Assembly (NCBI RefSeq): GCF_023369855.1
Contig: NZ_JAMBPP010000002.1
Coordinates: forward strand, 244,448 to 308,447
DNA from: Actinotalea alkalitolerans
GTDB taxonomy: Bacteria > Actinomycetota > Actinomycetes > Actinomycetales > Cellulomonadaceae
Direction: 5' to 3'
Length of the DNA stretch: 64,000 nt
The notes under the pieces were generated by a model that saw nothing but the letters and a program-made list of their open reading frames with translations, ran no database searches and was not told the origin of the DNA. Numbering within the stretch: the stretch's first letter is position 1; every line of letters starts with the position of its first letter. Both the position numbers and the translations under genes were made by a program. This document shows positions 15,736-26,668 of the stretch, one piece after another.

Positions 15736-16971
15736 TCAGGCCGTCGGGCCGGGTGAGGCGGCAGTGCCTGCCGCGGGGACGGCGCCCTTGGACGCGGCCT
15801 TGCGGGCAGCGGCCTCGGCACGGGCGGCCTCGAGCTCCTCGGAAGCGGCGGGACCGTCGTCGTCGGCCTCGGCCGGCTCCTTGCGTCCCAGACCGAGCAG
15901 CAGCGCCGCGACGACGAAGCTCACGGCCGCGGCCACGGCGATCCCGAGCAGCACCGCGAGGTGGCCACCCCGGGGCGTCATGAGCATGTAGGCGAAGATG
16001 CTCCCCGGCGCCGGGGAGGCGACGAGCCCCGATCCGGTCATGATGTTGGTCAGGATCCCCGCCGCGCCGCCGAGGATGGCCGCCGCCACGAGCTGCGGCT
16101 TCATCAGGATGTACGGGAAGTAGATCTCGTGGATGCCACCGAAGAAGTGGATGACGATCGCCGCGGGGGTCGAGGGGCGCAGCAGGCGCGGTCCGAAGAA
16201 CATGAACGCCAGCAGGATGCCCAGGCCCGGGCCGGGGTTCGTCTCGAGCATGAAGAGGATCGACTTGCCGTCGGCCTGGGACTGCGCGGCGCCCAGCGGC
16301 GTCAGCACCCCGTGGTTGATCGCGTTGTTGAGGAACAGGACCTTGCCGGGCTCGATGATCAACGAGGCCAGGGGCAGGAGGCTGTTGTCGACCAGGAAGC
16401 CCACGCCCCGCTCGGCCCAGCCCATGATGGTGTCGACGATCGGGCCGATGGCGACCAGACCGGCGATCGCCATCGCGGCGCCGACGATGCCCGCGGTGAA
16501 GTTGTCGACCAGCATCTCGAAGCCGGCCTTGGTGCGGTGCTGGACGAACTCGTCGATCTTCTTGACGATCCAGGCGGTGAGCGGGCCCATGGCCATCGCA
16601 CCGAGGAACATCGGCACCCCGGTGCCGACGATCACGCCGACCGTGGCGATCGCACCGACGACGCCACCTCGCTGGCCGTGCACCATGCGGCCACCGGTGT
16701 AGCCGATGAGCAGCGGCAGCAGGTAGTAGATCATCGGACCGACGAGGCCGACCCCGGTCAGACCGACGCCGGCGTCGGTCGCAACGTAGTCACCGAAGCC
16801 GCCGATGCGGTCGACCGGGAACCAGCCGACCTCGATGAAGATGGCCGTGATCAGGCCCCAGGCGATGAAGGCGCCGATGTTCGGCATGACCATGCCGGCG
16901 AGGTAGCCGCCGACCTTCTGGACCCTCGCCTTGGCCCCCGTCCCGGTGACCGTGGGTGTGTACTCGCTCAT
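15736..16971 (-). CDS. mtlA: PTS mannitol-type EIIC permease
   Basis: Multi-pass membrane domain that translocates the sugar alcohol. It shows MtlA signatures: GGYLAGMVMPNIGAFIAWGLITA near the N-terminus (residues 21 onward), GGIHEIYFPYILMKP in the substrate loop, and several long hydrophobic helices. After about residue 365 comes a charged Ala/Glu/Lys-rich cytoplasmic tail where EIIB is fused in other species. ATG at 16971 follows AAGGAG. Assignment as a mannitol-family transporter is firm; mannitol itself as substrate is less so because of the unusual partner genes. Confidence 0.9.
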   Translation of the reverse strand: MSEYTPTVTGTGAKARVQKVGGYLAGMVMPNIGAFIAWGLITAIFIEVGWFPVDRIGGFGDYVATDAGVGLTGVGLVGPMIYYLLPLLIGYTGGRMVHGQRGGVVGAIATVGVIVGTGVPMFLGAMAMGPLTAWIVKKIDEFVQHRTKAGFEMLVDNFTAGIVGAAMAIAGLVAIGPIVDTIMGWAERGVGFLVDNSLLPLASLIIEPGKVLFLNNAINHGVLTPLGAAQSQADGKSILFMLETNPGPGLGILLAFMFFGPRLLRPSTPAAIVIHFFGGIHEIYFPYILMKPQLVAAAILGGAAGILTNIMTGSGLVASPAPGSIFAYMLMTPRGGHLAVLLGIAVAAAVSFVVAALLLGLGRKEPAEADDDGPAASEELEAARAEAAARKAASKGAVPAAGTAASPGPTA

Positions 16972-17049
16972 GTCTGGAACTCCTTCGTGCCAGTTGGGCT
17001 GGATGATCGGATCTGCTGGGGAGTGCGGTGGTGCGGGGTGAAGGGGTGG

Positions 17050-18030
17050 TCACCCTGTCCCCACGAGCGGCTCGGCGAGCCGCCCGCGGAGGAGCTCATC
17101 AGGCAGCAGGCGCGCTGCTGCGGGGTCGATGTCGCCCGGGCCGGGCATCCGGCTGCCGGGGAGCTGGACGGCGGCCGCGCCCCAGGCCAGCGCCTGGGTG
17201 AGCGCGGATCGGGTCGACCCGTTCGAGGTGTCGCCGTGGACGTGGAGCGCCGCGAGGAACCCGGCCAGGAACGCGTCCCCGGCCCCCACGCTGCTCCGGG
17301 GGCTGGGGGCGAACGACTCACCGACGGTCACGCCCGACCCGTCGACCAGCAGCGCACCGGCCGGACCCAGGCTGACCAGCACGCGTCCCACGCCGGTGCC
17401 CCGCAGCTCCTGGGCGGCGTCGACGACCTCGGCGCGCGAACCGAGCGGACGGCCCACCGCCTCGGAGAGCTCCTCGGCGTTGGGCTTGATCAGGTGGGGA
17501 CCCGCCGCGAGCACCTGGGCGAGGGCGGGTCCGCTGGTGTCGACCGCGACCCGCAGCCCGGCCGCGGTCAGCCGCTCCGTCATCCGGGCGTAGTGGTCCG
17601 CGGGTGCACCGGGCGGCAGGCTCCCGCACAGGACCACCCATCCGCCGGGCGACGCGCCGGCCAGCGCCCGGTCCAGGACCAGGTCGAGCTCCTCGACGGT
17701 CAGCGACGGGCCGGGCTCGTTGAGCTTGGTGACCGTCCCGTCCACCTCGGCGACCGTGATGTTCGACCGGGTGCGCCCCGAGACAGGGACGATGTCGGTC
17801 GCCACCCGCTCGGCGTCGAGCAGTCCGACGAGCTGGTCGCCCTCGGCCCCCGCCACCGGGAGCACGGCACGGCTCGGCACCCCGTTGGCGAGCAGCGCCC
17901 GCGTGACGTTGACCCCCTTGCCCCCGGGGTCCAGGCGCGTGCTCTGCGCCCGCAGGACCTGGCCCCGCACCAGCCGGTCGACCACGACGGTGCGGTCCAG
18001 GCTCGGGTTGAGGGTGACGGTGAGGATCAT
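17050..18030 (-). CDS. PfkB-family sugar-phosphate kinase (second 1-phosphofructokinase-like)
   Basis: A 326-residue kinase closely resembling FruK: ILTVTLNPSLDRTVVVDRL, GGKGVNVTRALLANG, GSLPPG, KPNAEEL and the catalytic SSVGAGDAFLAGFL motif. ATG at 18030 overlaps the DeoR stop (ATGA). It is a paralogue of fruK in the adjacent operon and occupies the same position after its regulator. A mannitol pathway ending in fructose-6-phosphate would not need it, so it may act on fructose-1-phosphate, tagatose-6-phosphate or another ketose phosphate. Family certain, substrate not. Confidence 0.88.
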   Translation of the reverse strand: MILTVTLNPSLDRTVVVDRLVRGQVLRAQSTRLDPGGKGVNVTRALLANGVPSRAVLPVAGAEGDQLVGLLDAERVATDIVPVSGRTRSNITVAEVDGTVTKLNEPGPSLTVEELDLVLDRALAGASPGGWVVLCGSLPPGAPADHYARMTERLTAAGLRVAVDTSGPALAQVLAAGPHLIKPNAEELSEAVGRPLGSRAEVVDAAQELRGTGVGRVLVSLGPAGALLVDGSGVTVGESFAPSPRSSVGAGDAFLAGFLAALHVHGDTSNGSTRSALTQALAWGAAAVQLPGSRMPGPGDIDPAAARLLPDELLRGRLAEPLVGTG

Positions 18031-18788
18031 GCGCGCACCACCCGGGGGCCGGCGGCCTCGATCTCGTCGACCATCTCGTCGGCGAGCTCGAGGTCGCTGA
18101 TCACGGTGTCCACGCGCTCGAGGCCCGCGAACCGCGCGAAGTCCTCGCGCCCGAACTTCGTGTGGTCGGCCAGGACCACCGTGCGGCGCGACCCGGCGAC
18201 CAGCGCCCGCTTGACCGCTGCCTCGGTCAGGTCGGGGGTCGTCAGCCCGCGGGCCGCCGTGATCCCGTTGGTGCCGACGAAGGCCACGTCGACGAAGACG
18301 TCCTGCATGGCCCGCAGCACCCAGTCCCCCACCGCGGCCAGGGTGCGGTGGCGCACGATGCCACCCAGGAGGTGCAGCGAGACGTTGGGCCGGGCGGCGA
18401 GCAGGCTCGCGATCGGCAGGGCGTGGGTCACCACGGTGATCTCGCGGTCGGTCGGCAGCAGCTGCGCGAGACGGACCGTGGTGGTGCCCGCGTCCAGGAT
18501 GATCGAGCCGCCGTCCGGCAGCTCGTCGAGGGCTGCCTTGGCGATCCGGTCCTTCTGCGCTGCCATCCGTCCCTCGCGGTCGGCCACCGCGGGCTCGATG
18601 CCGAGCCGCTCGACCGGGATGGCCCCGCCGTGCACCCTGCGCAGCAGGCCGCGCCGTTCGAGGGAGGTCAGGTCGCGACGGACCGTCTCCGGGGTGACCT
18701 CGAGCGCGTCGGCAAGGTCCTTGACCTCGACGCGGCCGTCGAGGCGCGCCTGGTTGAGGATCTGCTGCTGTCGCTCCGTCGCGTACAC
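18027..18788 (-). CDS. DeoR-family repressor of the mannitol-type PTS operon
   Basis: Paralogue of the fructose-operon regulator, also 253 residues and starting VYATERQQQIL from a GTG. The HTH recognition segment VTPETVRRDLT is identical in both, and the sensor domain keeps DAGTTTVRLAQ, GLTTPDLTEAAVK and LADHTKFG. It heads its operon, with a GGAG just upstream. Because its promoter is nearly the same as that of the fructose operon, each protein may bind both operators. The inducer is likely a ketose phosphate (inference from the family). Confidence 0.9.
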   Translation of the reverse strand: MYATERQQQILNQARLDGRVEVKDLADALEVTPETVRRDLTSLERRGLLRRVHGGAIPVERLGIEPAVADREGRMAAQKDRIAKAALDELPDGGSIILDAGTTTVRLAQLLPTDREITVVTHALPIASLLAARPNVSLHLLGGIVRHRTLAAVGDWVLRAMQDVFVDVAFVGTNGITAARGLTTPDLTEAAVKRALVAGSRRTVVLADHTKFGREDFARFAGLERVDTVISDLELADEMVDEIEAAGPRVVRA

Positions 18789-18838
18789 CGTGGCTCCATC
18801 GCCGTGAGATTCTGCCCGTTCAGATGTTGCAATCCCTT

Positions 18839-18867
18839 TGTCTAGGCCCGTTTCTGTCTGATGTCAA
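18839..18867 (-). promoter_or_regulatory. Promoter of the mannitol-type PTS operon
   Basis: Minus-strand TTGACA (18862-18867) and TAGACA (18839-18844) with a 17-bp spacer. The 51 bp from 18817 to 18867 align without gaps to 13714-13764 at the fructose promoter, 41 of 51 positions identical by my count, including ACAAAG and ACATC-GAACG blocks downstream of the -10 box. Confidence 0.72.
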
Positions 18868-19130
18868 GGAGTTGTGTCCGAAACGTGTGCACTCACGGTG
18901 GCAGGACGCGTCCGAGGGGCGCCCACGAGTACCCCGGTGGGACCCAGGTCCCGCTCGGGGCGCGGCGGGGTCGAGGGTGACGGCACCAGCGAGGTCTGCT
19001 CGCGGAGCCGCGGTCGGGCACGCCGAAGGGACCGCCCACGCGGCTCTCCGCGGTCGGTCAGGGGGTCAGCGGCGGGGGCAGTCGACGCCCACGGGGGTCA
19101 TCGAGGTCTCGACGACAGCACCTGGGCGCC
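18868..19130. other. Non-coding stretch between the deoR promoter and guaB3
   Basis: Upstream flank of the mannitol-type operon and downstream flank of guaB3. I see no convincing gene, terminator or regulator site; short frames here have high-GC shadow composition. A GTG-N6-CAC palindrome at 18884-18897 has the wrong spacing for a Crp site. Confidence 0.5.
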
Positions 19131-20255
19131 TCAGTACGGCTGGTACGGCGAGACGACGACCTCGACCCGCTGGAACTCCTTGAGGTCGGAGTACCCCGTG
19201 GTGGCCAGCGCGCGACGCAGCGCCCCGACGAGGTTGAGCGTGCCGTCGGCCTGGTGACCCGGGCCGAAGAGGATCTGCTCGAGCGTCCCGGCCGTCCCGA
19301 CCTCGACCCGCTCACCGCGCGGCAGCTCGGGGTGGTGCGCCTCAGGACCCCAGTGCAGGCCACGACCGGGCGCCTGCGCCGACCGGGCGAGCGCCGCACC
19401 GAGCATCACGGCGTCAGCCCCGCAGGCCACGGCCTTGACCAGGTCGCCCGACCGGCCCACGCCGCCGTCCGCGATGACATGGACGTACCGGCCACCCGAC
19501 TCGTCGAGGTAGTCACGTCGCGCCGCGGCCACGTCGGCCACCGCGGTCGCCATCGGGGCGTGGATGCCCAGCGAGACCCGTGTGGTGTGGGCCGCACCCC
19601 CGCCGAAGCCCACCAGGACCCCCGCCGCACCGGTGCGCATCAGGTGCAGCGCCGCGGTGTACGTCGAGGCACCGCCGACGATCACGGGCACGTCGAGCTC
19701 GTAGATGAAGCGCTTGAGGTTCAGCGGCTCGGCCCGCCCGGAGACGTGCTCGGCCGAGACCGTCGTGCCACGGATCACGAACAGGTCGACCCCGGCGTCC
19801 ACCACGTGCTTCCAGTACTGCTGGGTGCGTTGCGGGGACAGCGCTCCGGCGACCGTGACGCCGCTGCGCCGGATCTCCTGGAGCCGCTGGGTGATGAGCT
19901 CGGGGATGATCGGCGCGGCGTAGATCTCCTGCATGCGGGCCGTCGCGTCCGCGCCGTCCAGCTCGACGATCTCGGCCAGCAGCGGCGTGGGGTCCTCGTA
20001 ACGGGTCCACAGCCCCTCGAGGTCCAGCACGCCCAGACCACCGTGCTTGCCCAGGGCCACGGCCGTCTCGGGGCTCATCACCGAGTCCATCGGAGCGGCG
20101 ACCACCGGGAGGTCGAAGTGGTAGGCGTCGATCTGCCAGCCGACCGAGACCTCCTCGGGGTCGCGGGTGCGCCGCGAGGGCACCACCGCGACGTCGTCGA
20201 AGGAGTACGCGCGGCGACCGCGCTTTCCACGGCCGATCTCGATCTCGTTGCTCAC
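19131..20255 (-). CDS. guaB3: GuaB3-family IMP dehydrogenase-related protein
   Basis: 374-residue (beta/alpha)8 protein of the IMPDH/GMP reductase family without CBS domains. It opens with IEIGRGKRGRRAYSFDDVAVVPSRRTRDPEEV, the actinobacterial GuaB3 signature, and keeps the phosphate-binding VIADGGVGRSGDLVKAVACGADAVMLG. The region where IMPDH has its catalytic cysteine loop reads RGTTVSAEHVS, with no cysteine. GTG at 20255 gives the usual VSNEIEIG start; GTG at 20261 is also possible. A second IMPDH relative beside guaB is typical of actinobacteria. Whether it acts as dehydrogenase or reductase cannot be told. Confidence 0.88.
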   Translation of the reverse strand: MSNEIEIGRGKRGRRAYSFDDVAVVPSRRTRDPEEVSVGWQIDAYHFDLPVVAAPMDSVMSPETAVALGKHGGLGVLDLEGLWTRYEDPTPLLAEIVELDGADATARMQEIYAAPIIPELITQRLQEIRRSGVTVAGALSPQRTQQYWKHVVDAGVDLFVIRGTTVSAEHVSGRAEPLNLKRFIYELDVPVIVGGASTYTAALHLMRTGAAGVLVGFGGGAAHTTRVSLGIHAPMATAVADVAAARRDYLDESGGRYVHVIADGGVGRSGDLVKAVACGADAVMLGAALARSAQAPGRGLHWGPEAHHPELPRGERVEVGTAGTLEQILFGPGHQADGTLNLVGALRRALATTGYSDLKEFQRVEVVVSPYQPY

Positions 20256-20438
20256 GCCCACAGGCTACCGGCGGCGGCGGCCCGCGCCCGGCGGTGTCCG
20301 CGTCCGCGGTGTCCGCGCCCGGCAGGACGGCGCTCTGGCGACGGCGCTGCGCGACCGGTCCGGGGCGTCCCGGCGTGGCCCGCCCTCGACTGTCGGTAGC
20401 ACCTGGCACGCTGCGGTCACAGAGAGGGTGGTGCGCCG

Positions 20439-21158
20439 ATGAGGTGGAGCGACGGTGCCGTGGTCGGCTTCGACACCGAGACGACCGGGGTCGACGTCAC
20501 GACCGACCGCATCGTGACCGCGGCCGTCGTGCGTCGCGAGGGCACGACGACGACCATCTCCTCCTGGCTGATCGACCCCGGGGTCGAGATCCCGCAAGGG
20601 GCCGCGGAGATCCACGGCATCACCACCGACCACGCTCGCCTGCACGGGCGCAGGCCCGCAGGCGCCCTCGAGGAGATCGCCGACCTCCTGAGCCAGGCGC
20701 TCCTGCGCGGGGAGCCGCTGGTCGCCTTCAACGCCTCCTTCGACCTGTCGCTGCTGGACCACGAGCTCGTCCGGCACGGGCTGCCGACGCTCGCCGAGAG
20801 GATCTCCCGCGACATCAGGGTCGTGATCGACCCGCTGGTCCTGGACCGCCACCTCGACCGGTTCCGGCGAGGCAAGCGTCGGCTGGGTGACCTCTGCGGC
20901 TTCTACGGGGTGCAGTCCGTCGCCGACCTGCACTCCGCGGACGTCGACGTCCTGGCGACCCTCGACGTCCTGGGTGCCATCGTGCAGCGCTATCCCGAGA
21001 TCGCTGCCCTGGACCTCGACGACCTGCACGACCGGCAGACGACGGCCCACCGCGCCTGGGCCGAGGGCTTCAACTCCTGGCGGACCGCGCAGGGCCTGAC
21101 CGGACCCGGCGCCGAGTCGGCCTGGCCGATCCGGCTGCCCGAGGCCGTCCTGGTCTGA
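20439..21158 (+). CDS. DEDDh exonuclease, DnaQ-like
   Basis: 3'-5' exonuclease of the DNA polymerase III epsilon type, 239 residues. Metal ligands: Asp12 and Glu14 in VVGFDTETTG, an NASFDLSLLDHEL motif with Asp, and HSADVD supplying the His and last Asp (HxAxxD). The rest is the RNase H-like fold. ATG at 20439 lies downstream of an AGAGAGGG purine tract. It sits alone on the plus strand between two minus-strand genes. As a free-standing domain it could act in proofreading, repair or RNA trimming. Confidence 0.88.
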   Translation: MRWSDGAVVGFDTETTGVDVTTDRIVTAAVVRREGTTTTISSWLIDPGVEIPQGAAEIHGITTDHARLHGRRPAGALEEIADLLSQALLRGEPLVAFNASFDLSLLDHELVRHGLPTLAERISRDIRVVIDPLVLDRHLDRFRRGKRRLGDLCGFYGVQSVADLHSADVDVLATLDVLGAIVQRYPEIAALDLDDLHDRQTTAHRAWAEGFNSWRTAQGLTGPGAESAWPIRLPEAVLV

Positions 21159-21207
21159 CCGCCGCACCGGGGACGGCACGTGGTCGTCGGCTCGCCCGGC
21201 GAGGGTC

Positions 21208-24306
<3,099 letters not shown>

Positions 24307-24463
24307 CAGCCTCCCTCCGGTGCGGCGCGACCGAGCGTTGGCTCCGTCGGGCGTGCACGAGGGTCGTCCCCGTGCCTAGAGGATCATCGGCCTGGAGGGC
24401 CGGGAACCTTAGTCCGCGCCGCGGGTGAAGCATCACGGCGCCCGACGGTCCGCCACGCCGCGC

Positions 24464-25498
24464 TCACCCGATGACTGCCAGGATCTCGTGCAGCGCACCG
24501 GTCATGGTGCGCACCCGGTGGACCGCGGCCCCGGAGGGGATCGAGAGCGGGGCCGACCCGGCGCGGTGGACGAAGAGCGGCAGGTCCCGGTCGGTCTCGA
24601 CCACCGAGGTCAGCAGGTCGGCATGCCCCTCCTGCCCCTCGGAGTCCGGGACGTGCACGAGCACCGCCGACGGCTGCACCGTGGACACCGCGGACGTGAC
24701 CGCACGGGCACCTCCACCGGTGAGCACCCGGGCACGGACACCGCTCTCCTGCAGGGCTGTCGCCAGCACGTGCAGGGGAAGCTCGGCGTCGGAGCCGCCG
24801 GGCACGAGCAGGACAGCCGGGGCGTCGGCGCGCAGCGCCTCACGTGCGGTGGTGCTCTCACCGGGGCCCGGAGCGCGAGACCGCGCACTGCTCACCGCTG
24901 CCCGGCTGCGGAGCTCGGCGAACGCCGCCGCACGCAGGGACGGGGCGGGGGACTCCCCCGGACCGCCCAGCACGGTGCGCCGGGTGAGCTCCTCCAGCGC
25001 CGGCTGGACGAGCTCGTTCCACCATGCCAGGACGTCGCGGGGGTGCACCCGGGCGAGCATCCATCGGGCTGCCGCGTTGTCGAAGTGCAGCGTCGCGGCG
25101 ACCAGCGCACCCGGGTCGGGTGCCATCGGGACGGCGTCGGCGAACGCGTCGACGATCTCGGGTGCGGCCACCACCCCGGGGTCCCCGATGTCGTGGCCGG
25201 TCCGGGCGGTGCGGGCAGCCTCGGAGGGCGCGACCCCTTCCATCGTCAGGCGTCGCATCACCAGCAGCCGGGCGACATCGGTCGAGGAGTAGCGGCGGTG
25301 CGAGCCTGCGAGGTGCTCCGAGGGTCCCAGCCCGTAGCGACGGTCCCAGGTGCGCAGCGTGGCGGGGGCGACACCCAGGCGACGGGCGACCGCGGCGACC
25401 GTCAGGGATGGAGCCCGCTCACCGGCCAACCGTGGTGCCGCGCCCGGCCCGGAGGGTGCTCTCGAGCTCCCGGTGTCGTCGGAGCCCGTCGTGACCAT
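24464..25498 (-). CDS. MerR-family transcriptional regulator
   Basis: 344 residues. A MerR HTH occupies about residues 30-98 (LTVAAVARRLGVAPATLRTWDRRYGLGPSEHLAGSHRRYS, written here in two overlapping parts: LTVAAVARRLGVAPATLRTW and DRRYGLGPSEH). The remaining ~240 residues resemble the helical and Rossmann-like layout of cobalamin-sensing MerR proteins (DAPAVLLVPGGSDAELPLHV), but no DxHxxG cobalamin motif is seen. ATG at 25498 lies six bases after CAGAAT on the minus strand. It lies between the bldM-like gene and the divergent whiD gene, suggesting a role in the same circuit. Ligand unknown. Confidence 0.78.
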   Translation of the reverse strand: MVTTGSDDTGSSRAPSGPGAAPRLAGERAPSLTVAAVARRLGVAPATLRTWDRRYGLGPSEHLAGSHRRYSSTDVARLLVMRRLTMEGVAPSEAARTARTGHDIGDPGVVAAPEIVDAFADAVPMAPDPGALVAATLHFDNAAARWMLARVHPRDVLAWWNELVQPALEELTRRTVLGGPGESPAPSLRAAAFAELRSRAAVSSARSRAPGPGESTTAREALRADAPAVLLVPGGSDAELPLHVLATALQESGVRARVLTGGGARAVTSAVSTVQPSAVLVHVPDSEGQEGHADLLTSVVETDRDLPLFVHRAGSAPLSIPSGAAVHRVRTMTGALHEILAVIG

Positions 25499-25633
25499 GA
25501 AGCGATTCTGCCGAGGTTGTGGCGCGATGACCAGCCCGGGAGCTCACAACCCGGTCGCGATCGATGCGCGCGACAGCAGACCGCGCCGGCTCCACCCGAC
25601 CCTGACCGCACCCCTGTCGCCTGGCGAAGCGGA

Positions 25634-25679
25634 TTGACCAAGAGGCTTGACCAACTTCTGAATCGGTTCTAGGTTGGTC
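25634..25679 (+). promoter_or_regulatory. whiD promoter with repeated TTGACCAA elements
   Basis: TTGACC (25647-25652) and TAGGTT (25670-25675) are 17 bp apart and precede whiD by about 50 nt. TTGACCAA occurs twice (25634-25641 and 25647-25654), and GACCAAC (25649-25655) is repeated inverted as GTTGGTC (25673-25679), bracketing the core promoter. These symmetrical elements look like regulator binding sites; BldM-like or MerR proteins encoded next door are candidates. Confidence 0.6.
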
Positions 25680-25727
25680 GTTGTTCGCCGGAGTGACCGG
25701 CCGGCACCACACTCTTCTGGAGGACTC

Positions 25728-26024
25728 ATGACGGAGATCTCGCGCTTGCCCGGTCCGGTGATGGACCTGTGGGAGTGGCAGTACGAGGGGAAGTGCCGCG
25801 AGGCCGACCCGACGCTCTTCTTCCACCCCGAGGGCGAGCGGGGGGCTGCCCGGCGTCGCCGGGCAGAGTCCGCCAAGGCCGTCTGCTCGACGTGCCCCGT
25901 CCTGCAGATGTGCCGCGAGCACTCGCTGGCCGTCAGGGAGCCCTACGGCGTGTGGGGCGGGCTGTCCGAGGAGGAGCGCTCGGCCGTGCTGAGCCAGCGG
26001 GCCGCCGTCGCCAAGGCCGGCTGA
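25728..26024 (+). CDS. whiD: WhiB-family iron-sulfur regulator, WhiD type
   Basis: Small iron-sulfur transcription factor of 98 residues. Four cluster-binding cysteines are at 23, 53, 56 and 62 (GKC; AVCSTCPVLQMC), followed by the PYGVWGGLSEEER turn that contacts sigma factor and DNA in this family. The N-terminus MTEISRLPGPVMDLWEW and FFHPEGERGAARRRR match the WhiD subgroup, whose cysteines in Streptomyces have the same numbering. ATG at 25728 follows GGAGG; the longer frame from 25674 overlaps the -10 box and is rejected. It is transcribed alone and ends at a strong shared terminator. Confidence 0.92.
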   Translation: MTEISRLPGPVMDLWEWQYEGKCREADPTLFFHPEGERGAARRRRAESAKAVCSTCPVLQMCREHSLAVREPYGVWGGLSEEERSAVLSQRAAVAKAG

Positions 26025-26075
26025 CAGGGCCGGAGGCGCGGTCGGCGCCTCTCGGCGCGCCTCGCACCGCAGCAC

Positions 26076-26128
26076 GCACGACAGCGCCCCGCCACCCCGA
26101 CGTTCCGGGGGGCGGGGCGCTGTCGTGC
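26076..26128. terminator. Bidirectional terminator between whiD and groES
   Basis: Perfect 18-bp inverted repeat (26076-26093 and 26111-26128) around a GC-rich 17-base loop that itself holds a small CCCC/GGGG pairing. It lies between the convergent ends of whiD and groES and could serve both. Confidence 0.85.
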
Positions 26129-26138
26129 GCGGAGGTCG

Positions 26139-26435
26139 TCAGCTGACGACGACCGCCAGGACGTCACGCGCCGAGAGGATGAGGTACTCCTCGCCGGCGT
26201 ACTTGACCTCGGTACCGCCGTACTTGCTGTAGATGACCTTGTCACCCACCGCGAGGTCGAGCGGCACGCGCTGACCCTTGTCGTCGATACGACCCGGTCC
26301 GACCGCCAGGACCTCGCCCTCCTGGGGCTTCTCCTTCGCGGTGTCCGGGATGACCAGACCGGATGCCGTCGTCTGCTCTGCCTCGAGAGTACGGACGACG
26401 ACACGGTCCTCGAGCGGCTTGATGGAGACCGACAC
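26139..26435 (-). CDS. groES: Co-chaperonin GroES
   Basis: 98-residue lid of the GroEL chaperonin. Recognisable by [27 protein letters not shown] split as KPLEDRVVV and the mobile loop [12 protein letters not shown], with [10 protein letters not shown] and [22 protein letters not shown] at 26435 follows GGGGAGG. No groEL gene follows: the next gene downstream is the convergent whiD, so groES is monocistronic here and groEL must be elsewhere. A CIRCE operator overlaps its promoter. Confidence 0.97.
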   Translation of the reverse strand: MSVSIKPLEDRVVVRTLEAEQTTASGLVIPDTAKEKPQEGEVLAVGPGRIDDKGQRVPLDLAVGDKVIYSKYGGTEVKYAGEEYLILSARDVLAVVVS

Positions 26436-26576
26436 AGCGGACCTCCCCTTCGAGTTCGTGGGAACGGACAGTGTTCATGGCCGCCAGGGCGAGGCCGCCC
26501 GTCGTCGCGGGTGCCGGTCGGCCCGACCGTGCAGCTGATGGTTCCGGCCCCTCTCAGGTGAGAGGTGCCACCCTGA

Positions 26577-26605
26577 AATCTAGGCGTCGGTTAGCACTCG
26601 GTCAA
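26577..26605 (-). promoter_or_regulatory. groES promoter
   Basis: Minus-strand TTGACC (26600-26605) and TAGATT (26577-26582) with a 17-bp spacer. One arm of the CIRCE operator lies in the spacer, so HrcA bound there would block RNA polymerase. The leader to the GTG is about 135 nt. Confidence 0.75.
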
Positions 26606-26617
26606 CACGAGTGCCAG
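26591..26617. promoter_or_regulatory. CIRCE operator (HrcA site)
   Basis: TTAGCACTC, nine bases, then GAGTGCCAG: the CIRCE inverted repeat TTAGCACTC-N9-GAGTGCTAA with two changes in the right arm. It overlaps the -35 box and spacer of the groES promoter, the classic arrangement for heat-shock control by HrcA. Confidence 0.9.
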
Positions 26618-26668
26618 CCATCGGCCGCGGCACCCTCCCGACGGCGCGTCCGTGCAAGGATCGCAGGC

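Noticed and set aside
15961-18807. 948-residue plus-strand open frame
   Set aside because: Antisense to the mannitol-type PTS genes, low-complexity composition, no family motif.
18884-18897. GTG-N6-CAC palindrome upstream of the mannitol-type operon as a Crp site
   Set aside because: Crp-type sites need TGTGA-N6-TCACA, i.e. GTG-N8-CAC; spacing and flanks do not fit.
25674-25727. N-terminal extension of WhiD
   Set aside because: The extended frame starts inside the -10 box, and the internal ATG has a good GGAGG site and the family N-terminus.
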